Shown here: positions 33,717-47,730 of the stretch, in pieces
How positions within the stretch are numbered: position 1 is the stretch's first letter
How the letters are laid out: the number at the start of each line of letters is the position of its first letter
Origin: Flabesymbios commensalis
Lineage: Eukaryota > Annelida > Polychaeta > Terebellida > Flabelligeridae
Assembly: GCA_964017125.1 (NCBI GenBank)
Contig: OZ024903.1
Location: forward strand, 65,997,163 to 66,061,162
Length of the DNA: 64,000 nucleotides
Direction: 5' to 3'
The notes under the pieces: generated by a model
What the model saw: the letters and a program-made list of their open reading frames with translations, nothing else
Told to the model about the DNA's origin: nothing
The model's database searches: none
Translations under genes and position numbers: made by a program

Positions 33717-33929
33717 AATCTAGCATTTAATGTTTCTACTGTTCAAACAAAACACACAATGTTGGTTGATTGCCGGGCCACTGTTCGCGACGCTGGCCCG
33801 TCACTCAAACAGCCCAGCCCTGGGCGGCGTGCAGATAACAAAGGGCTTTTGTGAGTGGCGACTAGGCCATTGAATTTCCTGAATAGACTCTCAACCGGCA
33901 TGTATTGCACTGAACCGGCAATGGTCCAC

Positions 33930-34260
33930 ATAGTGGATTTACAAAATCTGCTATAATTCCGGATCCACTTGCAGGACGGCTGAAAAAAGCTATAGCCTGG
34001 TACCTGAATACCTAAGGATCATTGTGCCAAAGTTTGACGTCGATTACTCGTAAACTGCGTGAGAAATAGCGCTTCAAAAATTGTCAATGGTAATCCATAT
34101 AGTGGATTTATGAAATCTGGATCAGGTCCAGATCCACTGGCGGGAAAAATGAAAAAAGCTACAGCCTGGTAGATGTATACCTGAGGAACATTGTGCCGAG
34201 GTTTGAAGTAGATTACTTGTAAACTGTCTCTGTGATCCCGGACTAAGAAAGATAATAATA
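33930..34260 (+). repeat. ~325-bp core module, first of about twelve
   Basis: The core starts at GTGGATTTACAAAAT, contains AGCCTGGTACCTGAATACCT, GATCATTGTGCCAAAGTTTG, a second AGTGGATTTATGAAATCTGG and CATTGTGCCGAGGTTTGAAG, and ends GCGGACTAAGAAAGATAATA before an AAT microsatellite. The GCCTGGTACC word occurs near 33996, 35113, 37497, 38302, 39582, 41237, 42036, 44394, 45193, 46057, 47338 and 48993. Each core holds two hairpins on GGATCCAC/AGTGGAT and TCTGGATCAAATCCAGA. Confidence 0.9.
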
Positions 34261-34286
34261 ACTAGAAATGACTTTTACTTTTCAAG

Positions 34287-34715
34287 TAACAGTAAAGTTT
34301 GGACTTTGACTTTTGCGACTTTTTGCGCCTTTTTTATTTTTTTGACTTTTTTGAATTTTTTTTAACATTTTTGACTTTTTTTGACTTTTTGACTTTTTGT
34401 TACTTTTTCACTTTTTTTTGACTTTTTTTTACTTTTTTTTTAATTTTTGACTTTTGTGACTTTTTTACTTTTTTGACTTTTTTTGACTTTTTTTGACTTT
34501 TTTGACTTTTTTTGACTTTTTTTGACTTTTGTGACTTTTTTGACTTTTTTGACTTTTTTTTAGTTTTTGACTTTTTTTTGATTTTTTTTTGACTTTTTTA
34601 AGATTTTTGACTTTTTTGACTTTTTTTATTTTTTGACTTTTTTTGACTTTTGTGACTTTTTTTGATTTTTTTATAGATTTTTGACTTTTTTGATTTTTAG
34701 ACTTTTTGACTACGC
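34287..34715 (+). repeat. (TTTTTGAC)n minisatellite
   Basis: Irregular runs of GACTTTTT with variable T length. Sister tracts lie at 35510-35815, 38670-39175, 42410-42712 and 46425-46930. Each follows the word AGTAACAGTAA(A/T)GTTTGGAC. Confidence 0.9.
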
Positions 34716-34740
34716 TCTTCCTCCTTTCTCTCCTCCACTG

Positions 34741-34835
34741 TCATATCATTCATCTCACCATCCTCAGGAGGTTCTCCTTGTCCAGTTTAGCCTGTATGTG
34801 CACAAAGTTAGCTTAAAACTGCATTGATTCATTCC
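34741..34835 (+). mobile_element. SINE 3' part captured in the complex unit
   Basis: CATCTCACCATCCTCAGGAG, TCCAGTTTAGCCTGTATGTG and CACAAAG match the minus-strand SINE at 52378-52670, ending GATTCATTCC like its tail. Copies in the array are at 39211-39305 and 46966-47060. Confidence 0.75.
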
Positions 34836-35372
34836 CCCTGTAATTACAACTGTTATTTTAATAGTTAGCATTTAAAATGTTATTATTAGATGGTAATGGT
34901 GATCAGAGGGTCAAGTCGCCAATACAATGACCCATTGTGAGAGGCGGCCGGCCAATACAAAGAGCCATTGTGTTGACCGACTCTCCCATAGAATTTATCA
35001 ATAGGTTACCAACCGCCATGTAAATCACACTACCAACATTGGTACACATAGTGGATTTACTAAATCCAGAATAATTCTGGATCCACTAGCGGGATCACTG
35101 AAAAAAGCTATAGCCTGGTACCTGAATACCTAAGGATCATTGTGCCAAAGTTTGACGTCGATTACTCGTAAACTGAGTGAGAAATAGCCTTTGCAAAAAT
35201 CGTCAATGGTAATCCATACAGTGGATCGACGCAATCGGGATCAGGATCCAGATCCACTGGCAGGACAAATGAAAAAAAGGTCTACTCTGGAAGATGTATA
35301 CCTAAGGACCATTGTGCCGAAGTTTGAAGTAGATTACTTGTAAACTGTCTCTGTAATCGCGGACTAAGAAAG

Positions 35373-35415
<43 letters not shown>

Positions 35416-35814
35416 GAAAAAGAAAGTCTCTTTTGGATACTAAAAAGCTTGGACGATGACGTCCAAACTTAACTAGAAGCGACTTTTACTTTTCAAGTAA
35501 CAGTAATGTTTGGACTTCGATTTTTGACTTTTTGCGCCTTTTTTGATTTTTTTGACTTTTTTAAGATTTTTGACTTTTCGTGACTTTTTGACTTTTTGTT
35601 ACTTTTTGATTTTTTTTTTACTTTTTTTATAGTTTTTTTTTACTTTTTTGATTTTTTTTTGACTTTTGTGACTTTTGTGACTTTTGTGACTTTTGTGACT
35701 TTTTCTGCCTTTTTGTGATATTTTTGACTTTTTGTGAGTTTTTTGACTTTTTGTGACTTTTTTACTTTTTTTTTACTGTTGACTTTTTGTGACTTTCTTT
35801 TACTTTTTGTGATT

Positions 35815-37040
35815 TTTTTTGGCAAATTTGGCACATTTGACACAATTAGCACAATTGGCACTATTCACACATTTGGCACAATCGGCACATTTGGCACAAT
35901 TGGCACAGTTGGCATATTTGGAACAATAGGCACAATTGGCACAGTTGGCACATTTGGCACAATTGGCACAATCAGAACATTTGCCACACTTGGCACAATT
36001 GGCACAATTGGCACATTTGGCACAATTGGCACAGTTGGCATATTTGGCACAATTAGCACAATTGGGACATTTGGCACAATTGGCACATTTGGCACAATTG
36101 GGACATTTGGCACAATTGGCACATTTGGCACATTTGGCACATTTGGCGCATTTGGCATATTTGACACAATTGGCACATTTGGCACGATTGGCACAATTGG
36201 CACATTTGGCACATTTTTGCACAATTGACACATTTGGCACATATGGCACATGTGGCACAATTGGCCCATTTGGCACAATTGGCACAATCAGAACATTTGG
36301 CACAATTGGCACAATTGGCACAATTGGCACATTAGGCACAATTGGCACATTTAGCACATTTGGCACAATTGGCACATTTGGCACAATTGGCACAATTGGC
36401 ACATTTGGCACATTTGGCACATTTGGCACAATTAGCACATTTTACACATTTGGCACAATTGGCAAATTTGGCACATATGGCACACGTGGCACATTTGGCA
36501 CAATTGACACATTTGGCACAATTGGCACACTTGCCACAATCAGAACATTTGCCATATTTGGCACAATTGGCACAATTAGCACATTTGGCACAGTTGGCAT
36601 ATTTGGCACAATTAGCACAATTGGCACATTTGGCACAATTGGCACAATTGGCACAATCAGAACATTTGCCATATTTGGCATATTTGGCACATTTGGCACA
36701 ATTGGCACATTTGGCACATTTGGCACAATTGGCACATTTGGCACAATTGGCACTATTCGCACATTTGGCACAATTGGCACAATTGGCACAATTGGCACAA
36801 TTGGCACATTTGGCGCATTTGGCACAATTGGCACATTTGGCACATTTGGCACAATTGGCACAATTGGCACATTTGGCACGATTGGCACAATTGGCACATT
36901 TGGCACAATTGGCACATTTTTGCACAATTGGCACATTTGGCACAATTGGCACATTTGGCACAATTGGCACATTTGGCACATTTGGCACAATTGGCACATT
37001 TGGCACATGTGGCACATGTGGCACATGTGGCACATTTGGA
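35815..37040 (+). repeat. 9-bp minisatellite TTTGGCACA/ATTGGCACA (A copy)
   Basis: About 130 nine-bp units alternate irregularly between TTTGGCACA and ATTGGCACA, with variants such as ATCAGAACA, TTTGCCATA and TGTGGCACA. A 9-bp period keeps most frames free of stops, giving overlapping 140-373-residue frames (GTFGTIGTI, AHLAQLAQL, NVPIVPNVP, AKCANCAKC) on both strands. None has a start, composition or family consistent with a gene. Confidence 0.95.
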
Positions 37041-39975
37041 AATTTTGGAGCATTTAGACCATTTGGAACATTTGAAACATTTTTACATTTCGGGCATTTG
37101 AGACATTTAGAACAATTCTCTGCAATTACAACTGTTATTTTGATATTTAAATCTAGCATTTAAAATGTTGCTACTATTGATATTAAACACCCAATGTTGG
37201 TTCAATGCTGGGCCACTGTTCGCGACGCTGGCCCATCACTGAAACATTATTGGATATACATATGTATTTTAATTATTACCCCCTGGTAATTAGAGGGTCA
37301 AGACGGTCGGGAAGCCGGTACAAGCCACCACCATACCGCGGCGTCCACATAACAAAGACGCTTTGTGTTGACCGACTCTCCTATTGAATTGATCAACCGA
37401 CATGTAAATCACTCTACCAACATTATTACACATAGTGGATTTGCTAAATCCTGAACAATTCTGGATCCACTAGCGGGATCGCTGATAAAAGATATAGCCT
37501 GGTACCTGAATACCTAAGGATCATTGTGCCAAAGTTTGACGTCGATTACTCCTAAACTGAAGGATAAATAGCCCTTGCAAAAATGGTCAATGGTAATCCA
37601 TATAGTGGATTTATGAAATCTGGATCAAATCCAGATCCACTATCGCGATAAATGAAAAAAAGGTCTCGTCTGGAAGATGTATACCTAAGGACCATTGTGC
37701 CGAGGTTTGAAGTAGATTACTTGTAAACTGTTTCTGTAATCGCGGACTAAGAAAGATAATAATAATAACTAGAAATGACTTTTACTTTTCAAGTAACAGT
37801 AATGTTTGGACTTTGACTTTTGCGACTTTTTGTGATATTTGGAAATTTTGGAGCATTTAAACCATTTGGAACATTTGAAACATTTTTACATTTCGGCCAT
37901 TTGAGACATTTGGAACAATTCTCTGCAATTACAACTGTTATTTTGATGTTTAAATCTGGCATTTAAAATGTTGCTACTATTGATTTCAAACACCCGATGT
38001 TGGTTCAATGCTGGGCCACTGTTCGCGATGCTGGCCCATCACTGAAACATTATTGGATATACATATGTATTTTAATTATTACCCCCTGGTAATTAGAGGG
38101 TCAAGCCGGTCGGGAAGCCCAGTACAAGCCACCACCATAACGCGGCGTCCACATAACAAAGACGCATTGTGTTGACCGACTCTCCTATTGAATTGATCAA
38201 CCGACATGTAAATCACTCTACCAACATTAGTACACATAGTGGATTTACAAAATCCAGAACAATTCTGGATCCACTAGCGGGATCACTGAAAAAAGATATA
38301 GCCTGGTACCTGAATACCTAAGGATCATTGTGCCAAACTTTGACGTCGACTACTCCTAAACTGAAGGAGAAATAGCCTTTGCAAAAATGGTCAGTGGTAA
38401 TCCATATAGTGGATTTATGAAATCTGGATCAAATCCAGATCCACTATCGGGATAAATGAAAAAAGCTCTAGTCTGGAAGATGTATACCTAAGGACCATTG
38501 TGCCGGGGTTTGAAGTAGATTACTTGTAAACTGTCTCTGTAATCGCGGACTAAGAAAGATAATAATAATAAGAAAAAGAAAGTTGCTTTGCGACTCCAAC
38601 ATGTTTGGACCATAAGGTCCAAACATAATAACTAGAAATGACTTGTACTTTTCAAGTAACAGTAAAGTTTGGACTTTGACTTTTTTGACTTTTTGCGCCT
38701 TTTTTTATTTTTTTGACTTTTTTAAAAAATTTTAACATTTTTGACTTTTTTTGACTTTTTGACTTTTTGTTACTTTTTTACTTTTTTTTGACTTTTTTTT
38801 ACTTTTTTTTACTTTTTAGACTTTTGTGACTTTTTTTTACTTTTTTTTACTTTTTTTGACTTTTTTTGACTTTCGTGACGTTTTTGAGTTTTTTTGACTT
38901 TTTTGACTTTTTGTGACTTTTTTGACTTTTTTGACTTTTTGTGACTTTTTGTGACTTTTTTTTAGTTTTTTGACTTTTTGACTTTTTTTTGACTTTTTTG
39001 ACTTTTTTAAGATTTTTGACTTTTTTGACATTTTTGACTTTTTGTGACTTTTTTTTACTTTTCTTGACTTTTTTGACTTTTTTAAGATTTTTGACCTTTT
39101 TTGACTTTTTTGACTTTTTTTTGACTTTTTTGACTTTTTTTTTTAGATTTTTATCTTTTTTGATTTTTTGACTTTTTGCCTACGCTCTTCCTCCTTTCTC
39201 TCCTCCACTGTCATATCATTCATCTCACTAACCTCAGGAGGTTCTCCTTGTCCAGTTTAGCCTGTATGTGCACAAAGTTGGCTTAAAACTGCATTGATTC
39301 ATTCCCCCTGTAATTACAACTGTTATTTTAATAGTTAGCATTTAAAATGTTATTATTAAATGGTAATGTGATGAGAGGGTTAAGTCGCCAATACAATGAC
39401 CCATTGTGAGAGGCGGCCGGCCAATACAAAGAGCCATTGTGATGACCGACTCTCCCATAGAATTCATCAATAGGGGACCAACCGCCCTGTAAATCACTCT
39501 ACCAACATTAGTACACATATTGGATTTACAAAATCCAGAATAATTCTGGATCCACTGGCGGGATCACTGAAAAAAGATATAGCCTGGTACCTGAATATCT
39601 AAGGATCATTGTGCCAAAGTTTGACGTCGATTACTCGTAAACTGAGTGAGAAATAGCCTTTGCAAAAATCGTCAATGGTAATCCATACAGTGGATTTATG
39701 AAATCTGGATCAAATCCAGATCCACTATCGGGATAAATGAAAAAAAGGTCTAGTCTGGGAGATGTATACCTAAGGACCATTGTGCCAAGGTTTGAAGTAG
39801 ATTACTTGTAAACTGTCTCTGTAATCGCGGACTAAGAAAGATAATAATAATAATAATAAGATGAAGAAAGTTGCTTTGCGACTCCAACATGCTTGGACCA
39901 TAAGGTCCAAACATAATAATAAGAAAAAGAAAGTTGCTTTGCGACTCCAACATGTTTGGACCATAAGGTCCAAAC

Positions 39976-42900
39976 ATAACTAGACTTACCTTTGCTGGCA
40001 AAAGTGACACAAGTTTGGACGATCGTTTTTGTTTTTTTATTAATGCTCAGTTTTGGTTGCACTGACGACGTTTTAACCTCACATTTGCTAGAATATGTTT
40101 TTTACAAGCTTTCCAACGAGCCTACCCAGAGAGCCCTGCGACGCTCGGTTCGAGCCCTGTGACGTCATCAGTTTCTTTCAAAACTTGATTTACAACTCCC
40201 TCAATAACGGGTATTTCGGGAAAGCAACCTCTTCTCGTTCATTTTCAGGTAGGTATCATAACTTAAAAAAAAAAAAAAAAAAAAAAGCTAGGGCTTAGAT
40301 AATGGATCAATGTCGCTGGAGTGTTGGCAATTACTCTCTTACTCTGGATGATCTGCCAGTCAGTCTGAACTGCTCAGTCATACATGTAAGATGGGGGGCA
40401 CTGACTCAGTGCTGTTTTAGTGACGGCCCGGCATTTACAGCGCTCTGCCGGCGTTGAAACAGTGCTGTTTCAGTGCATCGCGGTAATAACTTTTGAAGTA
40501 CTCAATCAAACTTCGCCAAATTTTCAGGGCAGTCGTCATAATGGCTGGGAATGGTGTCTGCAAAATTACAAGAAAAACGGTTCAGAATTGACTTAGATAT
40601 CAGCGAAAAACGAAAAAAAATGGTTGAAGAAGTGTTGTTTCAGTGCATCGCATTAATAACTTTTGAAGTACTCAATCAAACTTCGCCAAATTTTCAGGGC
40701 AGTCGCCGCCATGGCTGGGGAGGGGGCCTGCAAAATTACGTGAAAAACGGTTGAGAATTGACTGAGATATCAGCGAAAAACGAAAAAAATGGTTGAAGAA
40801 GTGTTGTTTCAGTGCATCGCATTAATAACTTTTGAAGTACTCAATCAAACTTCGCCAAATTTTCAGGGCAGTCGTCATAATGGCTGGGAATGGTGTCTGC
40901 AAAATTACAAGAAAAACGGTTCAGAATTGACTTGGATATCAGCGAAAAACGGATGCAAATCTAGCATTTAATGTTTCTACTGTTCAAACAAAACACACAA
41001 TGTTGGTTGATTGCCGGGCCACTGTTCGCGACGCTGGCCCGTCACTCAAACAGCCCAGCCCTGGGCGGCGTGCAGATAACAAAGGGCTTTTGTGAGTGGC
41101 GACTAGGCCATTGAATTTCCTGAATAGACTCTCAACCGGCATGTATTGCACTGAACCGGCAATGGTCCACATAGTGGATTTACAAAATCTGCTATAATTC
41201 CGGATCCACTTGCAGGACGGCTGAAAAAAGCTATAGCCTGGTACCTGAATACCTAAGGATCATTGTGCCAAAGTTTGACGTCGATTACTCGTAAACTGCG
41301 TGAGAAATAGCGCTTCAAAAATTGTCAATGGTAATCCATATAGTGGATTTATGAAATCTGGATCAGGTCCAGATCCACTGGCGGGAAAAATGAAAAAAGC
41401 TACAGCCTGGTAGATGTATACCTGAGGAACATTGTGCCGAGGTTTGAAGTAGATTACTTGTAAACTGTCTCTGTGATCCCGGACTAAGAAAGATAATAAT
41501 AACTAGAAATGACTTTTACTTTTCAAGTAACAGTAATGTTTGGACTTTGACTTTTGCGACTTTTTGTGATATTTGGAAATTTTGGAGCACTTAGACCATT
41601 TGGAACATTTGAAACATTTTTACATTTCGGCCATTTGAGACATTTGGAACAATTCTCTGCAATTACAACTGTTATTTTGATGTTTAAATCTGGCATTTAA
41701 AATGTTGCTGCTATTGATTTCAAACACCCGATGTTGGTTCAATGCTGGGCCACTGTTCGCGATGCTGGTCCACCACTGAAACATTATTGGATATACATAT
41801 GTATTTTAATTATTACCCCCTGGTAATTAGAGGGTCAAGACGGTCGGGAAGCCCAGTACAAGCCACCACCATAACGCGGCGTCCACATAACAAAGACGCT
41901 TTGTGTTGACCGACTCTCCTATTGAATTGATCAACCACCATGTAAATCACTCTACCAACATTAGTACACATAGTGGATTTACTAAATCCTGAACAATTCT
42001 GAATCCACTAGCGGGATCACTGAAAAAAGCTATAGCCTGGTACCTGAATACCTAAGGATCATTGTGCCAAACTTTGACGTCGATTACTCCTAAACTGAAG
42101 GAGAAATAGCGCTTGCAAAAATGGTCAGTGGTAATCCATATAGTGGATTTATAAAATCTGGATCAAATCCAGATCCACTATCGCGATAAATGAAAAAAAG
42201 GTCTAGTCTGGAAGATGTATACCTAAGGACCATTGTGCCGAGGTTTGAAGTAGATTACTTGTAAACTGTCTCTGTAATCGCGGACTAAGAAAGATAATAA
42301 TAATAATAAGATGAAGAAAGTTGCTTTGCGACTCCAACATGTTTGGACCATAAGGTCCAAACATAACTAGAAACGACTTTTACTTTTCAAGTAACAGTAA
42401 TGTTTGGACTTCGATTTTTGACTTTTTGCGCCTTTTTTGATTTTTTTGACTTTTTTAAGATTTTTGACTTTTCGTGACTTTTTGACTTTTTGTTACTTTT
42501 TGATTTTTTTTTTACTTTTTTTATAGTTTTTTTTTACTTTTTTGATTTTTTTTTGACTTTTGTGACTTTTGTGACTTTTGTGACTTTTGTGACTTTTTCT
42601 GCCTTTTTGTGATATTTTTGACTTTTTGTGAGTTTTTTGACTTTTTGTGACTTTTTTACTTTTTTTTTACTGTTGACTTTTTGTGACTTTCTTTTACTTT
42701 TTGTGATTTTTTTTGGCAAATTTGGCACATTTGACACAATTAGCACAATTGGCACTATTCACACATTTGGCACAATCGGCACATTTGGCACAATTGGCAC
42801 AGTTGGCATATTTGGAACAATAGGCACAATTGGCACAGTTGGCACATTTGGCACAATTGGCACAATCAGAACATTTGCCACACTTGGCACAATTGGCACA

Positions 42901-45900
42901 ATTGGCACATTTGGCACAATTGGCACAGTTGGCATATTTGGCACAATTAGCACAATTGGGACATTTGGCACAATTGGCACATTTGGCACAATTGGGACAT
43001 TTGGCACAATTGGCACATTTGGCACATTTGGCACATTTGGCGCATTTGGCATATTTGACACAATTGGCACATTTGGCACGATTGGCACAATTGGCACATT
43101 TGGCACATTTTTGCACAATTGACACATTTGGCACATATGGCACATGTGGCACAATTGGCCCATTTGGCACAATTGGCACAATCAGAACATTTGCCATATT
43201 CGGCACAATTGGCACAATTGGCACATTAGGCACAATTGGCACATTTAGCACATTTGGCACAATTGGCACATTTGGCACAATTGGCACAATTGGCACATTT
43301 GGCACATTTGGCACATTTGGCACAATTAGCACATTTTACACATTTGGCACAATTGGCAAATTTGGCACATATGGCACACGTGGCACATTTGGCACAATTG
43401 ACACATTTGGCACAATTGGCACACTTGCCACAATCAGAACATTTGCCATATTTGGCACAATTGGCACAATTAGCACATTTGGCACAGTTGGCATATTTGG
43501 CACAATTAGCACAATTGGCACATTTGGCACAATTGGCACAATTGGCACAATCAGAACATTTGCCATATTTGGCATATTTGGCACATTTGGCACAATTGGC
43601 ACATTTGGCACATTTGGCACAATTGGCACATTTGGCACAATTGGCACTATTCGCACATTTGGCACAATTGGCACAATTGGCACAATTGGCACAATTGGCA
43701 CATTTGGCGCATTTGGCACAATTGGCACATTTGGCACATTTGGCACAATTGGCACAATTGGCACATTTGGCACGATTGGCACAATTGGCACATTTGGCAC
43801 AATTGGCACATTTTTGCACAATTGGCACATTTGGCACAATTGGCACATTTGGCACAATTGGCACATTTGGCACATTTGGCACAATTGGCACATTTGGCAC
43901 ATGTGGCACATGTGGCACATGTGGCACATTTGGAAATTTTGGAGCATTTAGACCATTTGGAACATTTGAAACATTTTTACATTTCGGGCATTTGAGACAT
44001 TTAGAACAATTCTCTGCAATTACAACTGTTATTTTGATATTTAAATCTAGCATTTAAAATGTTGCTACTATTGATATTAAACACCCAATGTTGGTTCAAT
44101 GCTGGGCCACTGTTCGCGACGCTGGCCCATCACTGAAACATTATTGGATATACATATGTATTTTAATTATTACCCCCTGGTAATTAGAGGGTCAAGACGG
44201 TCGGGAAGCCGGTACAAGCCACCACCATACCGCGGCGTCCACATAACAAAGACGCTTTGTGTTGACCGACTCTCCTATTGAATTGATCAACCGACATGTA
44301 AATCACTCTACCAACATTATTACACATAGTGGATTTGCTAAATCCTGAACAATTCTGGATCCACTAGCGGGATCGCTGATAAAAGATATAGCCTGGTACC
44401 TGAATACCTAAGGATCATTGTGCCAAAGTTTGACGTCGATTACTCCTAAACTGAAGGATAAATAGCCCTTGCAAAAATGGTCAATGGTAATCCATATAGT
44501 GGATTTATGAAATCTGGATCAAATCCAGATCCACTATCGCGATAAATGAAAAAAAGGTCTCGTCTGGAAGATGTATACCTAAGGACCATTGTGCCGAGGT
44601 TTGAAGTAGATTACTTGTAAACTGTTTCTGTAATCGCGGACTAAGAAAGATAATAATAACTAGAAACGACTTTTACTTTTCAAGTAACAGTAATGTTTGG
44701 ACTTTGACTTTTGTGACTTTTTGTGATATTTGGAAATTTTGGAGCATTTAGACCATTCGGAACATTTGAAACATTTTTACATTTCGGCCATTTGAGACAT
44801 TTGGAACAATTCTCTGCAATTACAACTGTTATTTTGATGTTTAAATCTGGCATTTAAAATGTTGCTACTATTGATTTCAAACACCCGATGTTGGTTCAAT
44901 GCTGGGCCACTATTCGCGAAGCTGGCCCATCACTGAAACATTATTGGATATACATATGTATTTTAATTATTACCCCCTGGTAATTAGAGGGTCAAGCCGG
45001 TCGGGAAGCCCAGTACAAGCCATCACTATAACGCGGCGTCCACATAACAAAGACGCATTGTATTGACCGACTCTCCTATTGAATTGATCAACCGACATGT
45101 AAATCACTCTACCAACATTAGTACACATAGTGGATTTACAAAATCCAGAACAATTCTGGATCCACTAGCGAGATCACTGAAAAAAGATATAGCCTGGTAC
45201 CTGAATACCTAAGGATGATTGTGCCAAACTTTGACGTCGATTACTCCTAAACTGAAGGAGAAATAGCCCTTGCAAAAATGGTCAGTGGTAATCCATATAG
45301 TGGATTTATGAAATCTGGATCAAATCCAGATCCACTATCGGGATAAATGAAAAAAAGGTCTAGTCTGGAAGATGTATACCTAGGGACCATTGTGCCGAGG
45401 TTTGAAGTAGATTACTTGTAAACTGTCTCTGTAATCGCGGACTAAGAAAGATAATAATAATAAGAAAAAGAAAGTTGCTTTGCGACTCCAACATGTTTGG
45501 ACCATAAGGTCCAAACATAATAACTAGAAATGACTTTTACTTTTCAAGTAACAGTAATGTTTGGACTTTGACTTTTGCGACTTTTTGTGATATTTGGAAA
45601 TTTTGGAGCATTTAAACCATTTGGAACATTTGAAACATTTTTACATTTCGGCCATTTGAGACATTTGGAACAATTCTCTGCAATTACAACTGTTATTTTG
45701 ATGTTTAAATCTGGCATTTAAAATGTTGCTACTATTGATTTCAAACACCCGATGTTGGTTCAATGCTGGGCCACTGTTCGCGATGCTGGCCCATCACTGA
45801 AACATTATTGGATATACATATGTATTTTAATTATTACCCCCTGGTAATTAAAGGGTCAAGCCGGTCGGGAAGCCCAGTACAAGCCACCACCATAACGCGG

Positions 45901-47730
45901 CGTCCACATAACAAAGACGCATTGTGTTGACCGACTCTCCTATTGAATTGATCAACCGACATGTAAATCACTCTACCAACATTAGTACACATAGTGGATT
46001 TACAAAATCCAGAACAATTCTGGATCCACTAGCGGGATCACTGAAAAAAGATATAGCCTGGTACCTGAATACCTAAGGATCATTGTGCCAAACTTTGACG
46101 TCGACTACTCCTAAACTGAAGGAGAAATAGCCTTTGCAAAAATGGTCAGTGGTAATCCATATAGTGGATTTATGAAATCTGGATCAAATCCAGATCCACT
46201 ATCGGGATAAATGAAAAAAGCTCTAGTCTGGAAGATGTATACCTAAGGACCATTGTGCCGGGATTTGAAGTAGATTACTTGTAAACTGTCTCTGTAATCG
46301 CGGACTAAGAAAGATAATAATAATAAGAAAAAGAAAGTTGCTTTGCGACTCCAACATGTTTGGACCATAAGGTCCAAACATAATAACTAGAAATGACTTG
46401 TACTTTTCAAGTAACAGTAAAGTTTGGACTTTGACTTTTTTGACTTTTTGCGCCTTTTTTTATTTTTTTGACTTTTTTAAAAAATTTTAACATTTTTGAC
46501 TTTTTTTGACTTTTTGACTTTTTGTTACTTTTTTACTTTTTTTTGACTTTTTTTTACTTTTTTTTACTTTTTAGACTTTTGTGACTTTTTTTTACTTTTT
46601 TTTACTTTTTTTGACTTTTTTTGACTTTCGTGACGTTTTTGAGTTTTTTTGACTTTTTTGACTTTTTGTGACTTTTTTGACTTTTTTGACTTTTTGTGAC
46701 TTTTTGTGACTTTTTTTTAGTTTTTTGACTTTTTGACTTTTTTTTGACTTTTTTGACTTTTTTAAGATTTTTGACTTTTTTGACATTTTTGACTTTTTGT
46801 GACTTTTTTTTACTTTTCTTGACTTTTTTGACTTTTTTAAGATTTTTGACCTTTTTTGACTTTTTTGACTTTTTTTTGACTTTTTTGACTTTTTTTTTTA
46901 GATTTTTATCTTTTTTGATTTTTTGACTTTTTGCCTACGCTCTTCCTCCTTTCTCTCCTCCACTGTCATATCATTCATCTCACTAACCTCAGGAGGTTCT
47001 CCTTGTCCAGTTTAGCCTGTATGTGCACAAAGTTGGCTTAAAACTGCATTGATTCATTCCCCCTGTAATTACAACTGTTATTTTAATAGTTAGCATTTAA
47101 AATGTTATTATTAAATGGTAATGTGATGAGAGGGTTAAGTCGCCAATACAATGACCCATTGTGAGAGGCGGCCGGCCAATACAAAGAGCCATTGTGATGA
47201 CCGACTCTCCCATAGAATTCATCAATAGGGGACCAACCGCCCTGTAAATCACTCTACCAACATTAGTACACATATTGGATTTACAAAATCCAGAATAATT
47301 CTGGATCCACTGGCGGGATCACTGAAAAAAGATATAGCCTGGTACCTGAATATCTAAGGATCATTGTGCCAAAGTTTGACGTCGATTACTCGTAAACTGA
47401 GTGAGAAATAGCCTTTGCAAAAATCGTCAATGGTAATCCATACAGTGGATTTATGAAATCTGGATCAAATCCAGATCCACTATCGGGATAAATGAAAAAA
47501 AGGTCTAGTCTGGGAGATGTATACCTAAGGACCATTGTGCCAAGGTTTGAAGTAGATTACTTGTAAACTGTCTCTGTAATCGCGGACTAAGAAAGATAAT
47601 AATAATAATAATAAGATGAAGAAAGTTGCTTTGCGACTCCAACATGCTTGGACCATAAGGTCCAAACATAATAATAAGAAAAAGAAAGTTGCTTTGCGAC
47701 TCCAACATGTTTGGACCATAAGGTCCAAAC
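39976..47730 (+). repeat. complex tandem unit B
   Basis: Second long unit. Contains the A-tract module, the triplicated 170-bp block, cores near 41170, 41975, 44330, 45130, 46010 and 47275, the second TTTTTGAC and 9-bp tracts, and a captured SINE part. About 514 bp longer than unit A. Confidence 0.9.
42709..43934 (+). repeat. 9-bp minisatellite (B copy)
   Basis: Offset exactly +6894 from the A copy with very few differences, one of them a shift from a GGCACAATT-type unit to a GCCATATTC-type unit near 43192-43204. Confidence 0.95.

Noticed and set aside
35815-37163. Open frames of up to 373 residues as candidate repeat proteins
   Set aside because: They exist on both strands and in several frames at once, follow the 9-bp period exactly, and are repeated with the minisatellite at 42.7-44.1 kb. 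A period divisible by three explains them.
38837-39171. Lys/Ser-rich and Phe/Leu-rich frames
   Set aside because: Produced by the TTTTTGAC minisatellite on either strand.
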